DNA from: Lophius americanus
Lineage: Eukaryota > Chordata > Actinopteri > Lophiiformes > Lophiidae
Assembly: GCA_037951165.1 (NCBI GenBank)
Contig: JBBDHG010000116.1
Span: forward strand, 4,647,501 to 4,711,500
Reading direction: 5' to 3'
Length of the DNA: 64,000 bases
The notes beneath the pieces are model-generated. The model saw nothing but the letters and a program-made list of their open reading frames with translations, did not search any database and had not been told where the DNA came from. Below, piece by piece: positions 9,768-22,173 of the stretch. Each line of letters begins with the position of its first letter. Position 1 is the first letter of the stretch. The translations under genes and the position numbers were made by a program.

Positions 9768-12605
9768 AACACTGTCAACTGTTTACATTATTAACACTGT
9801 CCACTGTTTACATTATTAACACTGTCCACTGTTTACATTATTAACACTGTCCACTGTTTACATTATTAACACTGTCCACTGTTTACATTATTAACACTGT
9901 CCACTGTTTACATTATTAACACTGTCCACTGTTTACATTATTAACACTGTCCACTGTTTACATTATTAACACTGTCCACTGTTTACATTATTAACACTGT
10001 CCACTGTTTACATTATTAACACTGTCCACTGTTTACATTATTAACACTGTCCACTGTTTACATTATTAACACTGTCCACTGTTTACATTATTAACACTGT
10101 CCACTGTTTACATTATTAACACTGTCCACTGTTTACATTATTAACACTGTCCACTGTTTACATTATTAACACTGTCCACTGTTTACATTATTAACACTGT
10201 CCACTGTTTACATTATTAACACTGTCAACTGTTTACATTATTAACACTGTCCACTGTTTACATTATTAACACTGTCAACTGTTTACATTATTAACACTGT
10301 CAACTGTTTACATTATTAACACTGTCAACTGTTTACATTATTAACACTGTCAACTGTTTACATTATTAACACTGTCCACTGTTTACATTATTAACACTGT
10401 CCACTGTTTACATTATTAACACTGTCCACTGTTTACATTATTAACACTGTCCACTGTTTACATTATTAACACTGTCCACTGTTTACATTATTAACACTGT
10501 CCACTGTTTACATTATAAACACTGTCCACTGTTTACATTATTAACACTGTCCACTGTTTACATTATTAACACTGTCCACTGTTTACATTATTAACACTGT
10601 CCACTGTTTACATTATTAACACTGTCCACTGTTTACATTATTAACACTGTCCACTGTTTACATTATTAACACTGTCCACTGTTTACATTATTAACACTGT
10701 CCACTGTTTACATTATTAACACTGTCCACTGTTTACATTATTAACACTGTCCACTGTTTACATTATTAACACTGTCCACTGTTTACATTATTAACACTGT
10801 CCACTGTTTACATTATTAACACTGTCCACTGTTTACATTATTTACACTGTCAACTGTTTACATTATTTACACTGTCAACTGTTTACATTATTTACACTGT
10901 CAACTGTTTACATTATTAACACTGTCCACTGTTTACATTATTAACACTGTCCACTGTTTACATTATTAACACTGTCCACTGTTTACATTATTTACACTGT
11001 CAACTGTTTACATTATTTACACTGTCAACTGTTTACATTATTTACACTGTCAACTGTTTACATTATTAACACTGTCCACTGTTTACATTATTAACACTGT
11101 CCACTGTTTACATTATTAACACTGTCAACGGTTTACATTATTAACACTGTCCACTGTTTACATTATTAACACTGTCCACTGTTTACATTATTAACAATGT
11201 CCACTGTTTACATTATTAACACTGTCAACTGTTTACATTATTAACACTGTCCACTGTTTACATTATTAACACTGTCCACTGTTTACATTATTAACACTGT
11301 CAACTGTTTACATTATTAACACTGTCCACTGTTTACATTATTTACACTGTCAACTGTTTACATTATTAACACTGTCCACTGTTTACATTATTAACACTGT
11401 CCACTGTTTACATTATTAACACTGTCAACTGTTTACATTATTAACACTGTCCACTGTTTACATTATTAACACTGTCCACTGTTTACATTATTAACACTGT
11501 CAACTGTTTACATTATTAACACTGTCCACTGTTTACATTATTTACACTGTCAACTGTTTACATTATTAACACTGTCCACTGTTTACATTATTAACACTGT
11601 CCACTGTTTACATTATTAACACTGTCAACGGTTTACATTATTAACACTGTCCACTGTTTACATTATTAACACTGTCAACGGTTTACATTATTAACACTGT
11701 CCACTGTTTACATTATTAACACTGTCAACGGTTTACATTATTAACACTGTCCACTGTTTACATTATTAACACTGTCCACTGTTTACATTATTAACACTGT
11801 CCACTGTTTACATTATAAACACTGTCCACTGTTTACATTATTTACACTGTCAACGGTTTACATTATAAACACTGTCCACTGTTTACATTATTAACACTGT
11901 CAACTGTTTACATTATTAACACTGTCAACTGTTTACATTATTGACACTGTCCACTGTTTACATTATTTACACTGTCAACTGTTTACATTATTAACATTGT
12001 CCACTGTTTACATTATTAACACTGTCCACTGTTTACATTATTTACACTGTCCACTTTTTACATTATTAACACTGTCCACTGTTTACATTATTAACACTGT
12101 CCACTGTTTACATTATTAACACTGTCCACTGTTTACATTATTAACACTGTCAACTGTTTACATTAACACTGTCCACTATTTACATTATTGACACTGTCCA
12201 CTGTTTACATTATTAACACTGTCAACTGTTTACATTAACACTGTCCACTGTTTACATTATTAACACTGTCCACTGTTTACATTATTAACACTGTCAACTG
12301 TTTACATTATTAACACTGTCAACTGTTTACATTAACACTGTCCACTATTTACATTATTGACACTGTCCACTGTTTACATTATTAACACTGTCAACTGTTT
12401 ACATTAACACTGTCCACTGTTTACATTATTAACACTGTCCACTGTTTACATTATTAACACTGTCAACTGTTTACATTAACACTGTCCACTATTTACATTA
12501 TTAACACTGTCCACTGTTTACATTATTAACACTGTCAACTGTTTACATTATTTACACTGTCAACTGTTTACATTAACACTGTCAAGTGTTAACATTATTT
12601 ACACT
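9768..12605. repeat. 25-bp minisatellite array, about 113 units
   Basis: A tandem array with an exact 25-bp period over about 2.84 kb. Twenty bases of the unit are CACTGTCCACTGTTTACATT; the other five are ATTAA. Variants include CAACT for CCACT, TTTACAC for TTAACAC, CAACGG (which adds a CpG) and a 22-bp unit lacking three bases. The first kilobase (9780-10840) is almost all canonical units. The distal part has higher-order repeats: six units (150 bp) twice from 10846, eight units (200 bp) at 11221-11420 and 11421-11620, 50-bp dimers at 11621-11740, and 169- then 144-bp periods after 12173. No open frame survives because every frame meets TAA within 75 bp. The array decays into its flank after 12560, with a stray unit at about 12649-12664. 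Confidence 0.97.
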
Positions 12606-12870
12606 GTTCCCTGTTCACATTGTTTATATTATGGTCCCTTTTCTCACCTGAAAACTGTTTACATTATACAGGAATAATCTTTTGCACAGGAACTTTAATA
12701 CTTGCCTCTTGTTGTTTTCGGTTTTGTGCTGTTTATTATTTTATTATTTATGTTTATTATTTATATGTTTTGTCTAAAATACACACAAACGTATGCAGTC
12801 CCAATAAGTTGTTTCATCAGTGTACTTGTACATCGCAGAAACGACAATAAAAAACTTGACCGATAGCGAT
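12606..12870 (+). mobile_element. Retroelement 3'-tail-like flank of the minisatellite
   Basis: After the last units the sequence runs through TTTATTATTTATG-type text and ends with a GTACTTGTACATCGCAGAAA word followed by CGACAATAAAAAACTTGA. This resembles the common teleost retroelement tail (GTACTTGTGCA...ACAATAAA...TTGA). The minisatellite unit may have arisen inside this element, because a diverged single unit lies within it at about 12649. Assignment is tentative. Confidence 0.4.
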
Positions 12871-13735
12871 ATATAGAATTAAGTGATAGACATGAGAATG
12901 GTTCGCAGTTCTTCATAAAGGCAGAGTTATTAAAATAGACATTCTCAAAGGTGTGTATCTCACTCTGTTCTTTTTGTCTGGGTATTCAAATACCGGTGTG
13001 TATTGTGCGGTACAGCAGCAGTGCAGTCTGACAGCGTGAGATGGAGACATTCCTTTTCACATTTGTCAAAAGCTATGTCTATAATTATTCTACACAGCAT
13101 GTGAGGTTTCTGTTATGATTTGTTTCCTATCTGCAGAGCCAGCCCTGTTGGCAAGCAGCACCTTTAGAAAAAAAAAGAAATCAAATCAAATAATCCTCTT
13201 TAAAAAAACACCTGTTCCCTCTGCCAATTGAAAGGTAAAAATCACAGCAGGCGAGTTCTGGACCTTGACGAATGGAGCTAACTGTCAGCACTCAAGAAAC
13301 AGCGACTGTCTGACAGTCTGTGAGGCAGACGGAGTTGGAGAGGTGACTCGGCGTACAGCAGGCGATGTTAGGAGCCTGTACTGAGGGTCTGAGGCGATCC
13401 TGGAACTGACATCATCAGGGTCGGACTAACCAAACAGCTCAAATTTGTGTAAGGAAGATATTATGTTTTCACAGTGAAAGGAGTTTCTGTTTCATGACAC
13501 GTATAAATGAATTTACCAGACTTACGATTTAACTGGACCAACACTTGGATTCGTTTGGAGATCGGACTCTTTTCCTTTTCTTCCCTTTTCATTAGACATG
13601 CATGAACTTTATTCCATTATTTATAAATGTATCTTATTTCATCATTTTTGTCGTTTGTTTGTTTGTGTCATTCTAAGTAGGGGGGTAGGTAGGTATGTGT
13701 GTATATATGAAGTAGGTATATGTAAATGCGGCATG
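12871..13735. other. No recognised gene or element
   Basis: About 0.86 kb. From 13020 to 13440 the sequence is complex and non-repetitive with balanced composition, but no frame or RNA fold is convincing. Confidence 0.35.
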
Positions 13736-13970
13736 TGTATTTATATATACATATATATATATACATATATTTATATGTGCGTATGTATATATATATGTGT
13801 GTATGTATAGGTTTGTGTGTTTGTATGTATGTACATACGTTTGTATATATAGCTAACTAACTAACTAACTAAGCTATTTATCTATCTATCCATCCATCTA
13901 TCCATCCATCCATCCATACAACCAACTATCCATCCATCCATCCATTCAACCAACCATCCATCCATATATG
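13736..13970. repeat. Compound (TA)n/(TG)n/(CTAA)n/(ATCC)n microsatellite
   Basis: Consecutive blocks of TATATA/CATATA, TGTGTATG, CTAA x4 and ATCC/ATCT tetranucleotides, the last broken by CAAC interruptions. The mixed order suggests repeated slippage and point mutation of one seed. Confidence 0.9.
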
Positions 13971-14727
13971 CTATCCCTGATTGTGGTTTGTTATAAGTGG
14001 TGTACCTTCAGTAAGAAAGGAATTATTCCCACTCCTCTTCGTGTTCCTCATTACGAGTCCCTGACATGATACAAGCGTAGTTAGTCCAGCAGCATCACAG
14101 CGGTCAGCAGTGACTCATGGAAAATCATCATTAAACCTTCGCAACTTCCATGTTTTGACACTCTGACAGGTCATTAGTTGCTTTGAGACACACAGCGTCT
14201 CTTTTTCTCTGTCTTATTAACAAGTTGTATTATAGCATCTCATGATTGTGTGGCGCACGATGTCTCCAGTGGCGACCAATTAAACCTGTGAGAAGATGCT
14301 TCAACGAGAGGCTCACAAATACCGTCTTATGCTTTTTACCCGTCTGAAGAGATCAGTTCAGTTTCAAGTTTTATTCAACAAACACCTGATAACCAACGCG
14401 ATCCACTCTTTACTGCTGCTGGGCTGTTCAGCCATTACTCGTTTCATATATCGCTTCTTTTCTCCCTTTTTTTCATTTTGAGTTATCTCTAGGAACATTC
14501 AATTTTCGGTCCTCCGAGCTCTAGATTCTTTAGAACCTAAATCTGAATGTAAATTATTTCATTGGAATATAGTTTGAAAAATTTGAAAACAAAAAGGGAA
14601 TTTCTTCTACTTTGGAAATGTTGGTTACCAGTAGCGTCTGCTTTACCTCTTTTTCATTAAACTAAGACTTTTTTATTATATTGTGAAAGCACTCCTTGAA
14701 ATGTTCAACTCATAGATGGGATGTGAT
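13971..14727. other. No recognised gene or element
   Basis: About 750 bp of non-repetitive, AT-biased intergenic sequence with no defensible frame. Confidence 0.35.
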
Positions 14728-15030
14728 TAGATAAGATAAGATAATATAGGATGAGATAAGATAGAATGAGATGAGATAGATTGAGATAAGATAGAATGAG
14801 ATAAGTAAGACAGGAGTTGATAAAATTACATAAGATAAGTTTGGACAAGACAATATAAGATAAGATAAGATAATGTAGGATATGATAAGCTAGAATGAGA
14901 TAAGACAGTAGTGGATAAAATGACATGAGATAAATTTGGACAAGACAAGACATTATAAGCTAAGATAAGATAATATAAGATAAGATAATATGAGATAAGA
15001 TGAGATACAACAAGGCAAGGTTAGATAACA
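14728..15030. repeat. Degenerate (AGATA/GATAA)n array
   Basis: About 300 bp of GATAAGATAAGATAA-type pentanucleotides with many point variants (GATGAGATAAGATAGAATGA and the like). The minus-strand frame across it encodes only Leu/Ile/Tyr/Ser-rich low-complexity peptide. Confidence 0.9.
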
Positions 15031-15055
15031 ATATTAATCCCAAAGGGAAATTGTG
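15031..15055 (-). mobile_element. LINE tail signature next to (GATAA)n
   Basis: The words AATATTAATCCCAAAGGGAA and ATTGTGG directly follow the pentanucleotide array. Teleost LINE 3' ends commonly read AATTTCCC..GGGGATTAATAAA followed by a short tandem tail; here the element would lie on the minus strand with the array as its tail. A matching arrangement in the other orientation is at 22110-22173. Confidence 0.45.
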
Positions 15056-16576
15056 GGCACTTATAATTCGTAAATTTAAAAATATAAATTGTTTTATTTT
15101 GACAAATAATTAGATTAGTCAAATAATCTACTCTTATAATTGTTATGAATCTGAATCTGAATTAATTTTCATTTAATGCCAAGTTCGATATGGGAAAAAT
15201 CCACACTGTTCTACCAATGTCCCATTTGCTTGCAGATCAATCAGATCCAGTATCTCTGAGTCTCCAAAGATACTGGGTCCAGTATGAGACTCCTGAGGAG
15301 AGGCGGTGAACATTACTGGCCCGACAGGGATTGTGATTAACAAGAAGGAGCTGTTCTCCATGAACGAACTTTTGAAAATGATGACAGAAGTATCTGAGTC
15401 CTTCCTGTGGGAAAACTGGACTGTAAACTAAAACACTGGACTGTGTTTGCCTTCTAATCTGATGTTGAAGCTACTTAGATGTGATGTCATCTCAACCAGG
15501 AAGGTCATAATAACAGTTTTTGCCTGGTCTTCAAAAAACTTCCAAAAACTATTCTCATGATTTTCATTTTTTTTTTCAGGCCAAAGACACGAAAGCACTG
15601 AAAAGCAGGCTAGTAACCCGTGACTGCTAAAGCTACGTAGCGTGCATTAGCTGACTAGCGGCGCTGAGCTGTGGCAGTGCGTCCTGTGCTCATACTTCAG
15701 CTCTTCCTTTTATCTGAAAGAAGACTATGTCAATTCTTTTCTCTCAGTTCATGTTTTCCTTTCATGTCAGACATATCATCCACACAGTCCTCCGCTATTA
15801 TCCCCGACTGTAAAGGGCTTTGGATGTTTCCTCAAACACTGCATTCTCTGCAAATACTCATCGTTGTGCCGCGAGGGAACAAGCGAGGACCCATGAGCAT
15901 AGACCTGGTTTATTTCTGCTACTTTTTTTCAGACTGTTCTTGTTCAGACTCAGGATGCCGTTGAATGTTTCCGCTTGTGTCGACCACAATAAGGCACACA
16001 AGCGTCAGAGAGTGACTGGAAGTAAGAACCCATGCCGTTCTTCATCGAACCAGTCGTCTTTAAAGGAGCAGTTTTTACCCTGGAAACTGTTCTAAATTTT
16101 CGATGATGCCAGTTTTGTCATCCTTGTTATGGTTATTGTTCATGGATCAAGTTGACCCGCCATAAAACAAAAATAAATATTAAAAAAAATATCATGTAAT
16201 AATTATCTAGTTCCATTTCCTATCTCCCCCTCAAGCAATAACGATAAAAAATATGAACAATCATTTCGATAAGCTTAATATTAATAAGAAAGAGTCATCC
16301 ACGTACCATCCATACGATGTTAGCAGCTGGGTCGGTGGTTCTCCATGTCGAGATGATGAACCGGGGAGATATATGTTGTGCATTTTCTAGTTTTGGACAT
16401 ACATGTTCCTCCTGGTACTGCCCAAGCGGCCGACCGTGTGGGACATTAGTTGTGAGTGGTTGAGGTGGAATGGAAGACAGACTTGGGGACTGTGGCTGTT
16501 GTTCGTAGAAAATCAGATTAATTCCTTTTCTGTAACAGCTTGTCTTCTCCAGGATCCTGGGGGGTTTCTCGAGATT
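15056..16576. other. No recognised gene or element
   Basis: About 1.5 kb. Open frames of up to 128 codons occur near 16295-16681 but overlap the interspersed repeat that follows and carry no domain. Nothing else recognised. Confidence 0.35.
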
Positions 16577-16858
16577 ATCCCAGCTGACATTAGGCGAAAA
16601 GCAGAGTAAAGCCCAGACAAGCCGCCGGTTTCTCACAGGACCGACACGTTCAGACAAACATCCATTCCCACCAACGGACAATTTAGAGTCACAAATTCAA
16701 CCACACTGCATGTTTCTGGACCTTGGGAGGAAGCCGGAGGACCCGGAGAGAACCAGCACAAACTCCAGGAGAACATACAAACTCTGCACCGAAAAGGCCC
16801 CAGAGGTGGGTTTGAACCAAGACCTTCTCGCTGTGAGACAACTGTGCTCCGTCCAGAA
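16577..16858 (+). mobile_element. Common teleost interspersed repeat, copy E1
   Basis: Contains ordered hallmarks of a very widespread fish repeat: ATCCCAGCTGACATTAGGCG, GACAATTTAGAGTCAC, GGGAGGAAGCCGGAGGACCC, GGAGAACATACAAACTCTGC, and CCTTCTCGCTGTGAG. These correspond to the consensus order CCCAGCTGACAT..GGCGAAAGG / CAATTTAGAGTC / GGGAGGAAGCCGGAG / GGAGAACATGCAAACTC / CTTGCTGTGAGG. Open frames through it are incidental. Confidence 0.75.
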
Positions 16859-16867
16859 TCAGATAAT

Positions 16868-16935
16868 CATTCATCCATTCATATTTTCATATCCGCTTAT
16901 CCTTTTCATGGTCGCAGGGGCAGGAGCCATCTCCT
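16868..16935 (+). mobile_element. Same interspersed repeat, 5' head (copy E2)
   Basis: CATTCATCCATTCATATTTT, TCCGCTTATCC, GGTCGCAGGGGCAGGAGCC correspond to the head of the repeat whose tail ends ten bases upstream (E1). The tail-to-head order, both in the same orientation, resembles a tandem or nested insertion. Confidence 0.6.
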
Positions 16936-17249
16936 TCAAATTCAATATCAAATCCAGAATTGGTCTCCACATTATCCTCATATTATCCTTCACATGCTTT
17001 CCCGTCCTCCACCTCCCCATCTGTCTCCATCTCCTCTGATGGCAGCTTTTGTTCTTGCATAATAAAGCTTCAGGCCAAAAAGTTGGAGCTTAAAGAAAAA
17101 CGTTCTCTTTGGTTTTATCGAAAAATAATCAAACCAGTTAAATTTGACCCGAGGGTTAAAACTGCATGAGGGCTTAACTCAGCATATAATGTCCATATAA
17201 GCAGGTTAGCAGATGGTAGGAAGATAAACTTAGAGTAGCATAGTACAAA

Positions 17250-17660
17250 ATAACATTGTGACTGTTACTGTGTGTAAGTGATCTGTGATTACACACATGA
17301 AAAAAACAATATTTTATTCTCGCCTGATTTTTTTTTTTTTTTTTTAAAGCGTTATAAGCATTATAAATAAAATGTATTATCATAATTATTATTATTATTA
17401 TTATTATATCACGGTAACGCCATGAAACAAAACTATCACTTAGTTTGGTCAGAAACTCTTTGATAACTACTGCTGAAGACATTTTTAACAGTTTGATTGA
17501 TAATGCACCAAAATGTGGCAAAAATATATTTTTTGGGACCAAAAAGGGATTTTGGCTGCAGAATACCAACTTTATCCACTAGGGGAGCTATAAACAAATA
17601 TTACAAATTTTAATATACATTAAAAGACAATAGGATGTTTATGTCACATATGTGTATTTC
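17250..17660 (+). repeat. Dispersed repeat family A, copy A1
   Basis: Matches A2 (26215-26650) and A3 (44745-45400) along its length: GTGTGTAAGTGATCTGTG, CGGTAACGCCATGAAACAAA, AAAATGTGGCAAAAA, and TCCACTAGGGGAGCTATA. An LINE-tail-like insert lies at 17358-17410. The family is unknown to me. No coding potential; the minus-strand frame through it crosses a poly-A/T run and is incidental. Confidence 0.75.
17358..17410 (+). mobile_element. Ultra-short LINE 3'-tail insert in A1
   Basis: Positions 17358-17380 match 30133-30155, the end of a LINE 3' tail, at 22 of 23 bases (GCATTATAAATAAAATGTAT). An (ATT)n run follows, as in the other copy. Family A copies A2 and A3 lack this segment at the same site, so it is probably an extreme 5'-truncated insertion of about 50 bp. 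Confidence 0.55.
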
Positions 17661-18785
17661 TGCGCAAACATAGTTATCATTATTAATATCATTATTATTA
17701 TTGCTGTTATTGACAACAAAACTTTCTGATATATTTGGGTATATTGATTTAAAAATACAGGTAACATCTATACACCAAATATTAGATGAATGTGGTGTAG
17801 AGATTCACATTCGTGCTTAAAGGAAGTTTTGGTGGAATGCTTTCAAATCGGGGAAAACACCCAGTTGGCATCGCGGAAGACATTTAAAAGGGACACCATC
17901 CGTCTTTCAAATCTACAGAGGCCTCACCTTTTTTTTGTGTTCTACAGTGACAGCCAAAATAAAAATCAATGTGTCTGGGCCAGAGTCGGAGCCTGCTGCG
18001 TTAATGTGAAATCGATAGCTAATGTCACAGCCATTTTTCCTCATCTACCAAGCAATAGAAGCCGAGAGGAACACAGGATCTGGTTTGCGCCACCGGGGAG
18101 TGGCTGAGGGTCATTGGGCTGAACGAGAAGGGAGCAGCAGGCAGGGGGCATCTCGGGGTTCACTGCAGAGCGTATAAAAAAATATACTGTGATACACTCA
18201 TCTCTTTCTACGTCATTCTCCTGCAGTCAGTCATCTTGCCTCAGCTGATACGGGATTAGATCCTCAACATCCATTTCTTCAGCAAATCATGTGGACATAT
18301 AATTGAATAATGAAGGTAAAATAAGGAAAAGTAAAAAATTTACTTTGAATAAATTGAGTAGAATGTTCATAATTATGTTTTTGTTTTTTGCTGTATACAC
18401 TACAAGATCCAAAAAATACAATTTTTGTAATTTCTAGTCAAACTATCTAGCTAATGCAACAAACGATCACTCAACAAGTAAAATACCAGTCAGGTATAGA
18501 GACTTGTTTTTAGACAATGCATCTTGATTATCTCCTTCTTTATGAATAGTTGATGGTCTTAAATCTTGAACAGTATCACCAATAAACTACTTAGAATGAG
18601 ATAAATGCTTCTTAATTGAAGCTGACGTTGACATGTAAGGTTAAAAAATCAAACAAACAAACGTAAGAAGAAGAGTTTTGAGTGAAAAGAAAAACACTTA
18701 TATTTGAGGGTTAAGCTCGTCTTCAGCTTTGTTTTAGGGACGAGCAGAGACTATTGGTCAGCGAACCTCAGTGACCTTCAGGGAG
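17661..18785. other. No secure gene; possible old repeat at 18400-18620
   Basis: AT-rich, with short ATT/TTATT patches near 17670-17710. From 18400 to 18620 words such as CTTGTTTTTAGACAATGCAT and CTTAAATCTTGAAC recall an abundant teleost AAGAT/CTTGTTTT-rich element, but the match is too loose to call. Confidence 0.35.
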
Positions 18786-18789
18786 TAAA

Positions 18790-19562
18790 TGTCTGCAGGA
18801 GGTCGGAAATGTACGTTGATGCTAACACATTTAAAGATTTAAAGATAAATTAAGTGTTTAAATGAATCCTGAGACTCAGTGGAGGCCGCTAAAGGGAGGC
18901 CAGATTTAGCGGGTATGTCTCTCATGTGCCTGTTAAAAACCGAGCGGCGACATTTTGGACCGACTGCAGATGTTAGAAGGAAATCTGGCTCCCGTCAAAA
19001 TAAAATGCATCGCAGTTGTCCGGCTGGGTCGTTAAAAAAGCATGAATAAGCTTTTCAAAATCATTCAACATTAGGAAGGTCTTCACCTGAGATAAATGCC
19101 TCAATTGATAAAAGCTAGATTCAACCTCAAAGTTTATGTGTGTCTACTTTGAAATCACTTTCCATTTCGATGCCAAGGTTTGAAACAGTGGATTCCAAAA
19201 ATGGCTGCTGGGACTACAGGTCCACTAGCTCCAAACACTACAAACTCATGACACTCCGGCTTTGATGTCCTTCAGACATTCCATCAATGATTCTAAAGAA
19301 CCAGTATCATTTATTTTCTGTGGCATGTAAATATGTGAATCATCTGCATAGAAATGCTAGGAGCTACTGTGCTTCTTTCAAATCAACCCGAAGGGGAGTA
19401 GATACCAAGAAAAAAGGATCGGCCCAAGAATGAAACTTTGGAGGACTCCTCGAGGAACAGGGGCAACGGATGAAAGACAATCCCCGAGGTTAACAGAACC
19501 GTTTATCGAAAGATTTGAATGCTCCTTTTGAGCTATATCAGTAAAATATAGTTCAAAAGGAG
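18790..19562 (-). pseudogene. LINE reverse transcriptase relic (L2/Rex-like), minus strand
   Basis: Reading from 19562 down to 18790, successive broken frames give SVAPVPRGVLQSFILGPILF (the GVPQGSILGPxLF block), then FYADDSHIYMPQ, where YADD is the catalytic aspartate pair. Next come SFYQLRHLSQVKTFL, EKLIHAFLTT and DNCDAFYF, corresponding to the LR.I..I..FL...D.E.LIHAFI.S..DYCN segment of the thumb region. This is the standard order for teleost L2/Rex-type ORF2. Stops and frameshifts interrupt it throughout, and neither the endonuclease nor the C-terminus is present. The 5' end of the relic coincides with the hairpin at 19522-19562. Confidence 0.8.
19522..19562. repeat. 17-bp near-perfect hairpin at LINE edge
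   Basis: Arms 19522-19538 and 19546-19562 (CTCCTTTTGAGCTATAT and its complement) differ at one position (a G-T wobble). The loop is CAGTAAA. LINE homology stops here, so the structure marks the junction. Confidence 0.9.
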
Positions 19563-21639
<2,077 letters not shown>

Positions 21640-21810
21640 CGCCCTTAAGACCTGAGGCTGGTAGAAAGTGTAGATGCTTTAAAACGCAAACTCAAGACTG
21701 ATCTTTTAAGTCAAGTTTTTTATTCTTTATTTTTTCAGTTGGTCATTCATTTGTCTAAATCTGAGTGAAATATTATGATTTCATGATTTGTTTCTACATT
21801 TTAGTCAGTT

Positions 21811-21855
<45 letters not shown>
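21640..21855 (+). mobile_element. LINE C-terminus and 3' tail with (ATT)n
   Basis: The plus-strand frame near 21648-21720 reads LRLVESVDALKRKLKTDLLS, matching the S...FK..LKT.LF ending of teleost L2/Rex-type ORF2. A T-rich 3' region follows and the element ends in (TTA)n at 21815-21855, the usual target-primed tail. Upstream coding sequence is absent, so this is a 5'-truncated insertion. Confidence 0.65.
21815..21855. repeat. (TTA)n microsatellite
   Basis: About 13 TTA units, forming the tail of the truncated LINE just upstream. Confidence 0.95.
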
Positions 21856-22084
21856 TAATGTTTAGGGGGAAAATTGTTTCAATTGTACAAAAAAACTGTT
21901 TTTCATTTATTTTAATTTATATGTATATTGTTATTTCTTAGTTTTAGATTGAGTGTATATATATGTATGTGTATATGTATTTATATATATGGGTGTGTGT
22001 ATATATGTATATATACATAATGTTTATCTAAACATGTCGATAAGAACTATTATATAGTATTGCGTAATTTTAGTCACCTTCAAA

Positions 22085-22173
22085 ATATCTGTCTGTGGTG
22101 ATGCTGTAACGACTAAATTTCCCCTTTGAGGGTTAACAAAATTTCTATCCATCCGTCCATCCATCCATCCATC
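22085..22173 (+). mobile_element. LINE 3' tail plus (ATCC)n
   Basis: GTGATGCTGTAACGACTAAA, TTTCCCCTTTGAGGGTTAAC, then (ATCC)n at 22146-22173. The form AATTTCCCC..GGG.TTAATAAA followed by tetranucleotides is a common teleost LINE tail. Nothing of the coding region remains. Confidence 0.55.

Noticed and set aside
9768..12605. CRISPR-like array
   Set aside because: The 25-bp units are contiguous with no spacers, and the context is a vertebrate genome.
14705..14953. Leu/Ile/Tyr/Ser-rich minus-strand frame
   Set aside because: Translation of the (GATAA)n pentanucleotide array.
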